Counted from the first letter of the stretch, positions 8,754-16,382 are shown. The stretch: DNA of 37,958 nt from Micromonospora foliorum (GCF_022229015.1 NZ_JAKKFF010000129.1:1-37958), one strand, 5' to 3'. Numbers and translations are program-made. Notes: generated by a model from the sequence alone, not told the origin.

Positions 8754-10628
8754 ATGACAGCCCCGTCCCGAGACGTGCGCCGGAGATCCGGTCGCACCCT
8801 CCTCCTCGCTCTGGTGTTGACCACCGCCACCACGATGACCAGCACGGCGGCCACCGCCGGCCGCCCGACGCACGGCGAACCCGACTTCGGGCCGAACGTG
8901 ACGATCTTCGACCCGTCCATGCCGGTCGGCGAGATCCAGCAGACCCTCGACGCCGCGCACGCCCGGCAGGTCAACAACGAGATGGGCACCGAGCGGCACG
9001 CCTACCTGTTCAAACCGGGCACGTACGGCACAGCCGCGCAGCCGTTGCAGGCCAAGGTCGGCTACTACACCGAGGTGTCCGGCCTGGGCGCCTCTCCCAC
9101 CGACGTCACCGTCAACGGCAAACTGGAGGTCTACAACCGCTGCCTCGCCGACGGCGGCACCGGCAACTGCCTCGCGCTTGTCAACTTCTGGCGCACCCTG
9201 TCCAACCTCTCGCTCACCATCAACGCGGCCGGCCAGGACGGCTGCCGGTCGTCGGTGAACTTCTGGGCGGTCTCACAGGCGGTGTCGATGCGCCGACTGA
9301 ACATCGGCGGCGGCGGTCTGTCGCTGATGGACTACTGCACCGCCGGCCCGCAGTACGCCAGCGGCGGGTTCATCGCCGACTCACGGCTGCCGGCCACGAC
9401 GAACGGCTCGCAGCAACAGTGGCTGACCCGCAACAGTGAGGTCGCCGGCTGGTCCAACGCCGTGTGGAACCAGGTGTTCGCGGGGGTCGAGGGCGCGCCG
9501 GACGACGCCACGTTCCCCGACCCGCCGTACACCACCCTGGAGACCACCCCGATCAGCCGGGAGAAGCCCTACCTCTTCGTCGACGGCAAGGGTCGCTATC
9601 AGGTGCGGGTGCCCGCGGCTCAGCGCGACAGCCGGGGCGTCTCCTGGGCCGACGGCATCACGCCGGGGCGGACCATCGGGATCGACGACTTCTTCATCGC
9701 CAAGCCGTCCGACTCGGTGCGCGTCATCAACAGCCAGTTGGCGCGCGGCAAGCACCTGCTGCTCACCCCCGGCACGTACGACATCGCGCGCAGCATCGAG
9801 GTCCGGCGTCCGAACACCGTCGTGCTCGGGATCGGGCACGCCACGCTCACCGCCGTGAACGGCGCGATCCCGCTGGACGTGGCCGGTGTGCCCGGGGTGA
9901 TCGTCGCCGGTGTCACGATCGACGCCGGCCTCGTCGAGTCGCCGGTCCTGCTGCGGGTCGGACGCCAGCACGGCCACGACGCGAGCAACCCGCAGAACCC
10001 GACCACGCTCTCCGACGTGTACTTCCGGGTCGGCGGCCCGCACATCGGCCGGACGAACACCGCGCTGGAGGTCAACAGCGACAACGTGCTCATCGACCAC
10101 ACCTGGGTGTGGCGCGGCGATCACGGCGTCGAGGGCTTCACCGAGGGCGTCAACGGTGACACCGACCGCTGGCGCACCAACACCGGTCGCTACGGCGCCG
10201 TCATCAACGGCGACCACGTGACCGCGACCGGCCTGTTCGTCGAGCACTTCCAGCGCTACAACACGGTCTGGAACGGCGAGCACGGCACCACGATCCTCTA
10301 CCAGAACGAGCTGCCGTACGACCCGCCGACGCAGGCCGACTGGATGAACGGCGCGGTCGAGGGCTGGGCCGGGTACAAGGTCGGTGACCAGGTGCGTCAC
10401 CACACCCTGCACGGCGGCGGGGTGTACGTCTTCAACCAGAACAACCCGTCGATCCACACCGAGAACGGCTTCGAGGTCCCGAACCGGCCGGGGGTGCGGC
10501 TGCACCACATCATGACCGTCAACCTCAGCGCCGGCACGATCGACCACGTCGTCAACGGCGTCGGCGACGCTGCCGACATGACCAAGGTCGGCGCTCCGGT
10601 CTACCTGACCCAGTACCCGACCCCGTAG
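8754..10628 (+). CDS. Secreted right-handed beta-helix protein (GH55/pectate-lyase-like fold, function unproven)
   Basis: A 624-residue exported protein. The signal peptide covers about residues 1-36 (RRRSGRTLLLALVLTTATT... ending ATAG). The mature part shows two beta-helix-like halves. The first (residues 45-270) has PDFGPNVTIFDPSM, KPGTYG, and short repeats such as VNFWRTLSNLSLTI and SVNFWAVSQAVSMRRLNI. The second (about 310-624) has RGKHLLLTPGTYDI, IEVRRPNTVVLGIG and DNVLIDHTWVWRGDHG. Paired helices of this kind occur in GH55-like glucanases and in secreted proteins often mislabelled as adenylyl cyclase. A polysaccharide substrate is inferred from the fold, secretion and the LacI-type operator upstream. 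The start at 8754 is supported by a GGAGAGGA site. The gene stands alone and ends at a 16-bp hairpin. Catalytic residues cannot be assigned by eye. Confidence 0.75.
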   Translation: MTAPSRDVRRRSGRTLLLALVLTTATTMTSTAATAGRPTHGEPDFGPNVTIFDPSMPVGEIQQTLDAAHARQVNNEMGTERHAYLFKPGTYGTAAQPLQAKVGYYTEVSGLGASPTDVTVNGKLEVYNRCLADGGTGNCLALVNFWRTLSNLSLTINAAGQDGCRSSVNFWAVSQAVSMRRLNIGGGGLSLMDYCTAGPQYASGGFIADSRLPATTNGSQQQWLTRNSEVAGWSNAVWNQVFAGVEGAPDDATFPDPPYTTLETTPISREKPYLFVDGKGRYQVRVPAAQRDSRGVSWADGITPGRTIGIDDFFIAKPSDSVRVINSQLARGKHLLLTPGTYDIARSIEVRRPNTVVLGIGHATLTAVNGAIPLDVAGVPGVIVAGVTIDAGLVESPVLLRVGRQHGHDASNPQNPTTLSDVYFRVGGPHIGRTNTALEVNSDNVLIDHTWVWRGDHGVEGFTEGVNGDTDRWRTNTGRYGAVINGDHVTATGLFVEHFQRYNTVWNGEHGTTILYQNELPYDPPTQADWMNGAVEGWAGYKVGDQVRHHTLHGGGVYVFNQNNPSIHTENGFEVPNRPGVRLHHIMTVNLSAGTIDHVVNGVGDAADMTKVGAPVYLTQYPTP

Positions 10629-10644
10629 CGGGGATCGGGCGTAC

Positions 10645-10682
10645 CGACGGTGCCGGAGCCGGCGTTGGCTCCGGCACCGTCG
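10645..10682 (+). terminator. Strong terminator hairpin after the beta-helix gene
   Basis: A perfect 16-bp inverted repeat (10645-10660 with 10667-10682, loop GGCGTT) begins 16 bases after the stop of the secreted beta-helix gene. It separates that gene from the sulfur-type promoter that follows. Confidence 0.8.
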
Positions 10683-10727
10683 TCGGTGGTGCCCCGCGTG
10701 GAGAATCCGCGGCGACGGTCTTGAATT

Positions 10728-10744
10728 CCTATCGAGTCGGTAGG
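10728..10744. promoter_or_regulatory. Palindromic operator of the yeiH unit, shared with the ssu locus
   Basis: CCTATCGAGTCGGTAGG is an imperfect palindrome. With TT/AA flanks it spans 10726-10746, with 10-bp arms, one mismatch and a one-base centre. On the opposite strand the ssu divergent promoter carries CCTATCGGGTTAGTAGG (36820-36836), identical at 14 of 17 positions. A possible -35 element TTGAAT (10721-10726) abuts it. The length and symmetry fit an Rrf2-type or other small dimeric repressor of sulfur genes. The identity of the regulator is inferred. Confidence 0.6.
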
Positions 10745-10755
10745 AAAATGCGTGA

Positions 10756-10848
10756 ATGCCGGTTGGTCCGCTCCTCACCTCGCGTCGGGTCGTCGACCTG
10801 ATGCGCACCGCCAGCGAGCTCTGTCCGGGCGCACCGGGCACCGACTGA
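10756..10848 (+). CDS. Putative regulatory leader peptide of a sulfur/cysteine-type attenuator
   Basis: A 30-codon ORF starts at ATG 10756, ten bases after an AGGA element that overlaps the operator. Its core reads LTSRRVVDLMRTASELC, with the single Cys near the end. This matches the pattern of short actinobacterial leader peptides (arginine-rich, VDL, then a small residue-rich run and Cys) that precede cysteine and sulfur-assimilation operons. In such leaders, slow decoding of the Cys codon signals cysteine shortage. Here the TGT codon is number 23, and an attenuator-like hairpin lies about 120 bases further on. The ORF is too short to be expected as a stable protein. Its job would be cis-regulation of the YeiH unit downstream. 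Confidence 0.6.
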   Translation: MPVGPLLTSRRVVDLMRTASELCPGAPGTD

Positions 10849-10910
10849 GCACCGCACTCCTTCTCCAGCCGCCCTGCCGGCTCGCGCGCCGACCCGTGAC
10901 CCCCGCGCAT

Positions 10911-10970
10911 CGATCCGGCTCCGCGCGGTCCGCACCGCACTTCCGACCGATCCGGCGCTGCCGGATCGGT
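10911..10970 (+). promoter_or_regulatory. Attenuator-like hairpin with a competing upstream arm
   Basis: ACCGATCCGGC (10946-10956) and GCCGGATCGGT (10960-10970) form a perfect 11-bp stem with a three-base loop. The stem ends 10 bases before the GGAGG of the microprotein gene. A second copy of the left arm, CGATCCGGC, lies at 10911-10919 and could pair with the same right arm, giving a mutually exclusive fold. Together with the leader peptide this looks like a transcription attenuator or ribosome-site switch. The mechanism is inferred. Confidence 0.5.
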
Positions 10971-10991
10971 TCACAACCATGGAGGTACGCC

Positions 10992-11138
10992 ATGACATCC
11001 GACCAGTCACCGTCCACCCCACCGACGGCCGGCGAGTCCCGGCTCGCGTTCAACGAGGACTGGGTGGCGACCATCCTCGGGCTGGCCCTGCTCGCCCTGG
11101 TCCTGCTCGGCGCCATCCCCGCCGGGCTGGTGCCCTGA
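10992..11138 (+). CDS. Single-pass membrane microprotein coupled to YeiH
   Basis: A 48-residue protein with an excellent ribosome site (GGAGG at 10981-10985, six bases before ATG 10992). Residues 1-24 are polar (Ser/Thr/Pro-rich, then RLAFNEDWVATI). Residues 25-45 form one transmembrane helix (LGLALLALVLLGAIPAGLV). The stop codon overlaps the ATG of the yeiH gene (TGATG), so the two are translationally coupled. That coupling and the helix suggest a small subunit or chaperone of the transporter. The phrase NEDWVATILGLALL resembles the N-terminal region of some YeiH-type proteins, so it may also be a separated N-terminal helix of the transporter. I know of no assigned function. Confidence 0.75.
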   Translation: MTSDQSPSTPPTAGESRLAFNEDWVATILGLALLALVLLGAIPAGLVP

Positions 11139-12358
11139 TGACCACCGACGCGACCCGCACGGGCGACGAGCCCGGGACCGCCGACGCCACACGCGTCGAC
11201 GACGCGCCCGACGGCGGCGTAGTCGAACCCAGCGGTTCGCCGACCACCGCCGATCCTGCCGAGCCGACCAGGGTGGCGCGTGACGGGACCTTCTGGGCCT
11301 GGACGGCGCTCGGCCTGCTGATCGTGGTCGGTCTCGCCGCGTTCACCCGCTACCTGGAGCAGAACGTTCCGGCCTGGGCCGAGGGCACCGCCGTCGAGGA
11401 CATCGGGGCGGCGGTCGAGTACCCGGTCTACGCGATCCTGCTCGGCCTGCTCGGCAACGTCGCCGTCACCCTGCTCGGGTGGCGGGACCGGATCGCCGCC
11501 GCGTTCCGGACCGAGTTCTTCATCAAGACCGGTCTGGTGCTGCTCGGTGCGTCGATCAACCTGGCCGTCATCGCCAGCGCGGCCGGGCCGGCGATCGCCC
11601 AGGCGATCCTGCTGATCAGCGGGGTGTTCCTGTTCACCTGGTGGTTGGCCGGCAGGTTCGGCCTCGACGACAAGCTGCGGGCGCTGCTCGCCTCCGCGGT
11701 GTCGATCTGCGGGGTCAGCGCGGCGATCGCCGCCGCCGGCGCGGTGCGGGCGCGCCGCGAGCAGTTGGCCTACACGGCGAGTCTGGTCATCATCTTCGCG
11801 CTGCCGTCAATCTTCATCCTGCCCTGGTTGGCCGACGTGTTCGGGCTCTCCGACGCGGTGGCTGGCGCCTGGATCGGTGGCAACATCGACACCACCGCCG
11901 CGGTCACCGCGGCCGGAGCGCTCGCCGGTGAGGAGGCGCTCCAGATCGCCAGCATCGTCAAGGTCACCCAGAACGCCCTGATGGGTGTTGTCGCGGTCGC
12001 GCTCACCGCGTACTTCACGCTGCGGGTGGAACGACGGCCCGGCGCGGCCCGACCGGGCCTCGGTGAGCTGTGGACGCGCTTCCCGAAGTTCGTCCTGGGT
12101 TTCATCGCGGCCTCGGTCATCGCCACCTGGTACCTCGACGGAGCTGGTGCGGACGGCAAGGCCACCATCGCCATCGTCAACGACCTGCGGGTGTGGTTCC
12201 TGATCCTGGCCTTCGTCAGCATCGGTCTGGAGGTCCGGGTCGCGTCGCTGCGGGAGGCGGGTTGGCGACCCGTGGCGGTGTTCGCCAGTGCCACCGTGTT
12301 CAACCTGGCGTTGGCGCTCGGCCTGGCGTCCCTGCTGTTCCGCAACTTCTCGGCCTGA
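11138..12358 (+). CDS. yeiH: YeiH-family (UPF0324, PF03601) membrane protein, putative sulfate exporter
   Basis: A 406-residue polytopic membrane protein. After a polar, acidic N-terminal tail of about 48 residues come ten or so hydrophobic segments. The conserved family stretches are present: EFFIKTGLVLLGASINL, SAVSICGVSAAIAAAGAV, and AWIGGNIDTTAAVTAAGAL followed by IVKVTQNALMGVVAVAL. The family is annotated as putative sulfate exporters, and few members have been tested. The ATG overlaps the stop of the 48-aa microprotein. Upstream lie a palindromic operator, a Cys-containing leader peptide and an attenuator-like hairpin, which strongly suggests sulfur-dependent control and supports a sulfur oxyanion role. 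A partial second copy of this gene is present at 16410-16543. A terminator hairpin follows the stop. Confidence 0.9.
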   Translation: MTTDATRTGDEPGTADATRVDDAPDGGVVEPSGSPTTADPAEPTRVARDGTFWAWTALGLLIVVGLAAFTRYLEQNVPAWAEGTAVEDIGAAVEYPVYAILLGLLGNVAVTLLGWRDRIAAAFRTEFFIKTGLVLLGASINLAVIASAAGPAIAQAILLISGVFLFTWWLAGRFGLDDKLRALLASAVSICGVSAAIAAAGAVRARREQLAYTASLVIIFALPSIFILPWLADVFGLSDAVAGAWIGGNIDTTAAVTAAGALAGEEALQIASIVKVTQNALMGVVAVALTAYFTLRVERRPGAARPGLGELWTRFPKFVLGFIAASVIATWYLDGAGADGKATIAIVNDLRVWFLILAFVSIGLEVRVASLREAGWRPVAVFASATVFNLALALGLASLLFRNFSA

Positions 12359-12392
12359 GTCGGGCGGTCGTCCGCACCCGCGCGGACGTTTG

Positions 12393-12419
12393 GGGCCGGA
12401 GCCATGCTGGCTCCGGCCC
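12393..12419. terminator. Terminator hairpin after yeiH
   Basis: A perfect 11-bp inverted repeat (12393-12403 with 12409-12419, loop ATGCT) begins 34 bases after the yeiH stop. The recognisable part of the opposing truncated membrane gene ends exactly at this hairpin, so it also marks a sequence junction. Confidence 0.7.
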
Positions 12420-12571
12420 ATCACCGGCCAGAGGAGGAACGCACCCGCACACAGCAGGCCGATGGCGGCAGCCAGGCCGACCGGCCCGGGTAGCAGGGTG
12501 ACCACGGCCAGCACTCCGCCCAGCCCGGTGCCGGCGAGCAGCACACTGGGCGCGACGACCGGCACTCTCAT
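12420..12571 (-). pseudogene. Truncated membrane-protein gene at the end of the glycosyltransferase operon
   Basis: The ATG at 12571 overlaps the TGA of the upstream glycosyltransferase gene (ATGA), the usual coupling of operon genes. About 50 residues follow that form two convincing hydrophobic helices (SVLLAGTGLGGVLAVVTLL and VGLAAAIGLLCAGAFLLWPV). After VMG the reading frame continues only through the yeiH terminator and then antisense to yeiH, giving an Arg-rich non-protein-like tail up to 11807. The gene therefore seems to have lost everything after its first 50 codons. In glycan operons a polymerase or flippase often sits here, but the fragment is too short to name. The break coincides with the yeiH duplication described separately. 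Confidence 0.6.
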
Positions 12572-13731
12572 CGCGGCAACCCCACCAACAGGGAGCGCAG
12601 CTGCGCACCTCGTGCCGACCAGCTGTTACGGGTGGCGACCTCCCGGCGTCGGGCGGATTCGTCTGGTGCGCCGGCGCGGTCCAGCGCGTCGGCCAGCGCC
12701 GCGCCGAAGCTCGGCGGGTCGGTGGCGAGGGCGATGGTGTCGGCCAGCGCCCGCAGCGCCGGCAGCGGCGTCGCGACGACGGGCTTGCCGAGGGCCAGGT
12801 ACTCGTAGCATTTCTGCGGGTGCACGTAGTCGGCCAACCCGCCCACCCGGTAGGGGATGATGGTGACGTCGCAGGCCCGCAGGATGCCCGGGACGTCCGC
12901 GAAGCCGACGGCGTCGACCAGCTGCACATTGGACAGGCCGGCCAGCGGGGCGCGGCCGCCCCGGGTGGACGGGCCGATCAGGACGAACGTCCACTCCGGG
13001 TGGGCCCGCGCCACCGCGGCGACCAGGTCCGCGTCGAAGGCCCGGGTGTCGACCGCGCCGCTGTAGCCGATCAGTGGTCGGCGCAGGCCGAGCAACCAGG
13101 GCGCGACCGGGCCGTCCGGCGAGAAGCGATCCGGGTCGCACCCGTTGGCCAGCACCACCGGTGCCGGGTCGGAGGCGGGCATCCGGTCCGGTAGCGCGGT
13201 GGAGGAGGCGAGGACAAGGTCGGCGGCGCCGACGGCGGAGCGCAGCGCGCGGCGCAGGTGCCGACGGTTCCACGGTCGGGTGAGCGTCCAGTCCAGGTCG
13301 GTTGCGTCGTACACGACGGCGGACGCGTCCAGCCGGGAGGCGACCGGCGCGGCCAGGTCCTCGTCCAGCCACAGCAGTCGGACTGATGCCGCCTGCCGGC
13401 GGAACCACCGGCGCAGCACACGCGCGGCGAGCCAACGGTTGACCCGGTTGACCGGGGGCAGGTGCCGACCGAACGGCAGCAGCGCCGGTCCGGCGCACTG
13501 CCACAGACCGTCGGCCACCTGCCGGATCTGGACCCGCCAGCGTGGGAGGTGCCCGGCCGGGTCGACGAAGAGCACCTGGTGATCGACGGTCAGCTCGCGG
13601 GCCAGCGCGTGCTGCCGGTGGGCGCCGTACGCCCACGGCGTGCCGCTGAAGATGACGACCCAGTCGCGGTCCTCGGCGGGCGGCACGACCGCCGCGGCCG
13701 CCGGTTGCAGAGTGGTGGTGTGCTCAGCCAC
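12568..13731 (-). CDS. Glycosyltransferase, GT4-type (GT-B fold)
   Basis: A 387-residue protein starting at GTG 13731, overlapping the stop of the upstream glycosyltransferase by 8 bases. The N-terminal Rossmann half begins with DWVVIFSGTPWAYGAHRQHALA and includes LFVDPAGHLPRW and VYDATDLDWTL. The C-terminal half has the nucleotide-sugar-binding features of GT4 enzymes: GYSGAVDTRAFDADLVAAVA, WTFVLIGP, and IPYRVGGLADYVHPQKCYEYLALGKPVVATPLP with the acidic/Lys motif. It most resembles TuaH-like or other cell-surface glycan transferases. It probably adds a sugar to an extracellular polysaccharide precursor at the cytoplasmic membrane face. It is the second gene of a minus-strand operon whose third gene is truncated. 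Donor and acceptor cannot be predicted. Confidence 0.88.
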   Translation of the reverse strand: MAEHTTTLQPAAAAVVPPAEDRDWVVIFSGTPWAYGAHRQHALARELTVDHQVLFVDPAGHLPRWRVQIRQVADGLWQCAGPALLPFGRHLPPVNRVNRWLAARVLRRWFRRQAASVRLLWLDEDLAAPVASRLDASAVVYDATDLDWTLTRPWNRRHLRRALRSAVGAADLVLASSTALPDRMPASDPAPVVLANGCDPDRFSPDGPVAPWLLGLRRPLIGYSGAVDTRAFDADLVAAVARAHPEWTFVLIGPSTRGGRAPLAGLSNVQLVDAVGFADVPGILRACDVTIIPYRVGGLADYVHPQKCYEYLALGKPVVATPLPALRALADTIALATDPPSFGAALADALDRAGAPDESARRREVATRNSWSARGAQLRSLLVGLPR

Positions 13732-15031
13732 GGCCCGACCGTTCCATCGGCCGTGGCGCGCCGGCTGGCAGCACCTCGTCCTCGCCGAGGCGGCCGAGCA
13801 CCGGGCGGGCGCGCTCGTCGTCGAGTCGCAGCAGGCGGGCGCCGGCGTGCCGGTCCAGCCAGCCCCGCAGCGCGCCGGCCACGACCCGCCGGTTGATCCA
13901 GTTGACCAGCGGCACCACATTGCCCAGCGGCAGCGCGGTCGGTGCGACGGCGTGCCAGGCCGCCGAGCCGATCGGCGTCACCTCGCACCGCCAGCGCGGC
14001 CGATGTCCCGGCGGGTCGACGAAGAGCAACCGTTGCCCGGGCGCCAACTGCCCCAGCACGGCCGGATGCCCATCGACGGACCATCGGGTCCGGCTGAACA
14101 GCACCACCCAGTCGCGGGTGTCACCGTCGGGCAGCGGGCCGGCGTCGCCGCGCAGCGCGGCGAGCAGGTCGCCCAGGCTCAGTTGTACGGATCGACCGAA
14201 GAGTCGCTTGACCAGGTGGTCGGCGAGCAGCGCGGCCCGGAACACCGGCAACCGGTACCGGGGCTGGGTCATCCGCAGATACCCGACCAGGCTGCCCAGC
14301 AGGTGTCGAAAGCGGATGGTCGGCCCGAGGAGCCGGCAGGACGCGCCACGGCTGTGCGTCACCACCGCGTCCGGAAGCATCCACAGCTCGTGCCCGGCCT
14401 GGTCGAGCTGCCGCGCGAGGACCGCGTCGTTCCAGTAGACGGGGAACGTCTCGTCGAAGATGGTCTGCTGCCCGAGCACCGTGCGGCGCAGCAGCACGCA
14501 ACTGCCCGAGGCGAGTTGCCGGGGACGGCTGAAGTCCTCGCCCCGCATCTGGAACCGGTGCAGCGCCTGGCGGAACCCGGGCAGTCGGCGCAGCGCGGTC
14601 ACCAGCGCGATGGTGGCGGCGAAGCTGGGCTGTTGGACGTAGTGCTGCTGGAAGGTGCCGTCCGGGTTGAGGTAGAGCGGGCTGACCCCTGCGATGTCCG
14701 GCCGCTCCCGCAGATGGTCGACCATTCGGGACAGCGCGCCCGGGTGAAACCGGATGTCGCTGTTGAGCAGCAGGATCAGCTGCCCGTTCGCCCGGCGGTA
14801 CGCCTGGTTGACGGCGGCGGCGAAGCCGTTGTTGTGCTTGTTGCGGATCAGTCGGACCCGGGGCTGGTCGGCGAGCAGGTCGGCCGAGCCGTCGGCCGAG
14901 CCGTTGTCGACGGCCACCACCTCGTAGTCCAGATCGGGGTCGGCGGTCGACGCCAGCGACTCCAGGCACTGCCGGGTCTGCTCGCGGGTGTTCCAGCTGA
15001 CCAGCAGTACCGACAGCAGCGGAGCGCTCAT
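13724..15031 (-). CDS. Glycosyltransferase family 2 protein fused to an N-terminal half GT4 domain
   Basis: A 435-residue protein from ATG 15031. Residues 1-300 are a GT2 (GT-A) enzyme of the rhamnosyltransferase-like type: SVLLVSWNTREQTRQCLESL, VVAVDNGSADGS, NNGFAAAVNQAYR, LLLNSDIRFHPGAL (the metal-binding DxD-like motif is NSD), then FDETFPVYWNDAVLARQL. From about residue 315 to the end the protein changes. DWVVLFSRTRWSVDGHPAV, LLFVDPPGHRPRW, LPLGNVVPLVNWINR and RLLRLDDE align with DWVVIFSGTPWAYGAHRQH, LFVDPAGHLPRW, LPPVNRVNRWL and RLLWLDED at the start of the next gene. The tail is therefore a paralogous half-domain lacking the sugar-nucleotide half of GT4. It could be an acceptor-binding module or a relic of a lost gene. 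The ribosome site is weak. Confidence 0.85.
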   Translation of the reverse strand: MSAPLLSVLLVSWNTREQTRQCLESLASTADPDLDYEVVAVDNGSADGSADLLADQPRVRLIRNKHNNGFAAAVNQAYRRANGQLILLLNSDIRFHPGALSRMVDHLRERPDIAGVSPLYLNPDGTFQQHYVQQPSFAATIALVTALRRLPGFRQALHRFQMRGEDFSRPRQLASGSCVLLRRTVLGQQTIFDETFPVYWNDAVLARQLDQAGHELWMLPDAVVTHSRGASCRLLGPTIRFRHLLGSLVGYLRMTQPRYRLPVFRAALLADHLVKRLFGRSVQLSLGDLLAALRGDAGPLPDGDTRDWVVLFSRTRWSVDGHPAVLGQLAPGQRLLFVDPPGHRPRWRCEVTPIGSAAWHAVAPTALPLGNVVPLVNWINRRVVAGALRGWLDRHAGARLLRLDDERARPVLGRLGEDEVLPAGAPRPMERSGRG

Positions 15032-15329
15032 CACGCCACCACCCGGTTGTCGTGGCGGCGGACCCGCAGTCTCTCTCAACACGCCGTCCTCCCTCTCCGT
15101 CCGGTGCTCCCAGGGCATGCCGGCGGGCACCCCCCGGGGGAGAAAGTACTAGCGATAAGGGTCTAATAGGGATGAATAGGTAAAACAGGCTTTTCCGTAT
15201 TAAATCTCGCGTATCTATGTAAACAATCGGGCTGATCGTCCGTTTGGTGGCCTTTGCTGAGCTACGGTCGTGTGCGGGCGTCCGGTTGCCGCAGCGGGCC
15301 GACCGTTCCGTCGTTCCAAGGAGTCCGAC
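15032..15329. promoter_or_regulatory. AT-rich divergent promoter with 10-bp-periodic repeats
   Basis: The region between the glycosyltransferase operon and the epimerase is far richer in A+T than its surroundings from 15141 to 15240. Successive decamers at 15151-15190 end in ATAAGG, AATAGG, AATAGG and ACAGGC, a direct repeat with an exact 10-bp period that places each copy on the same DNA face. This fits cooperative binding by a response-regulator-type protein. Which of the two divergent units it controls cannot be told. The epimerase ribosome site AAGGAG lies at 15318-15323. Confidence 0.5.
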
Positions 15330-16382
15330 ATGGACCTGCCCGTTACCGCCGTCGGTGTCGACCCGCCGACGGACCTGATTCCCGGGCGCGTGCTGGTGAC
15401 CGGGGGCGCCGGCTTCATCGGCAGCCACGTGGTTGCCCGGCTGATGCTGATGGGCAGCCAGGTCCGGGTGCTCGACAACTTCTCCACCGGCCGGATCGAG
15501 AACCTGGCCGACGCCGCGTACGGCGGGCTGACCGAGGCGGACGTCGTGTCGGGTGACATCCGCACGCCGGAGGGTGTCGAGGTCATCCACCAGTGGCAGC
15601 CGGACGTGGTGGTGCACCTCGCGGCGCAGCCGAGCGTCCCCGCGGCCCGTCGGTCACCCCTGTACGACGCCGACGTGAACGTGTTCGGCACCGTCAACGT
15701 GATGGACGCCTGCGCCCGCGGCGGCGTACGCCTGGTGATCAACGCGGCCAGCAGCGCCATCTTCGGCAGCGTCGCCCCCCACGAGTTGCCGGTCCGGGAG
15801 GACCATCCGATCGTCCCGGTGAGCCCGTACGGCGTCAGCAAGGCCGCCGGCGTGCACTACCTCGACTGGTACGGGCGTCAGCACGGTCTGCCGTACACCT
15901 CGATGGTGTTCGGCAATGTCTACGGGCCCCGGCAGGAGGGCAGCGACTGCGGCGTGGTGTCCCTGATGGTCGACGCGCTGCTCGGCGGCCGGCAGGTGGT
16001 GATCTACGACGACGGCACGCAGACCCGGGATTTCGTCCACGTCAGCGACGTCGCCGAGGCGATCGCCGTGGCCTGTCACCACCCCGGGGTGGGTATGGTC
16101 AACATCGCCTCGGGGCGGCAGACGAGCGTCAACGAGGTTTACGACGCGGTCCGGGAAGCGTCCGGCGTCGACAACGCGGCCCGCTACGAGCCGCCGCCCT
16201 GGCCGGGCGAGGTGCGCAACATGGCGCTGGACACCAGGAAGGCGCGCGAGCTGCTCGGCTGGTGCCCCAAGATTGGCTTCACCGAGGGCGTACGGATGAC
16301 GGTGCGCGACGCCCGTCGCCGCCAAGCCCCAAGTCAGATCCTGTCCCCGGTGTGGGCCCTGGAGCGGGCCATCAGTCACTGA
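15330..16382 (+). CDS. NAD-dependent sugar epimerase/dehydratase (GalE-like, extended SDR)
   Basis: A 350-residue extended short-chain dehydrogenase. The NAD-binding glycine motif is VTGGAGFIGSH (about residues 26-36), followed by the Asp that selects NAD (VRVLDNFSTGR). HLAAQPSV and the substrate-side SSAIFGS carry the catalytic Ser, and YGVSK gives the catalytic Tyr and Lys. The sequence VFGNVYGPRQ and the DFVHVSDVAEAI motif match UDP-glucose 4-epimerase-type enzymes. The likely reaction is epimerisation or dehydration of a nucleotide sugar that supplies the two glycosyltransferases encoded divergently. AAGGAG lies six bases before ATG 15330. The stop is only 27 bases before a broken copy of yeiH. 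The exact sugar cannot be inferred. Confidence 0.9.
   Translation: MDLPVTAVGVDPPTDLIPGRVLVTGGAGFIGSHVVARLMLMGSQVRVLDNFSTGRIENLADAAYGGLTEADVVSGDIRTPEGVEVIHQWQPDVVVHLAAQPSVPAARRSPLYDADVNVFGTVNVMDACARGGVRLVINAASSAIFGSVAPHELPVREDHPIVPVSPYGVSKAAGVHYLDWYGRQHGLPYTSMVFGNVYGPRQEGSDCGVVSLMVDALLGGRQVVIYDDGTQTRDFVHVSDVAEAIAVACHHPGVGMVNIASGRQTSVNEVYDAVREASGVDNAARYEPPPWPGEVRNMALDTRKARELLGWCPKIGFTEGVRMTVRDARRRQAPSQILSPVWALERAISH

Noticed and set aside
11807..12571. A 254-codon minus-strand ORF starting at 12571
   Set aside because: Only the first 50 codons look like protein. The rest is antisense to yeiH, so it is treated as a truncated gene and not a 254-aa protein.
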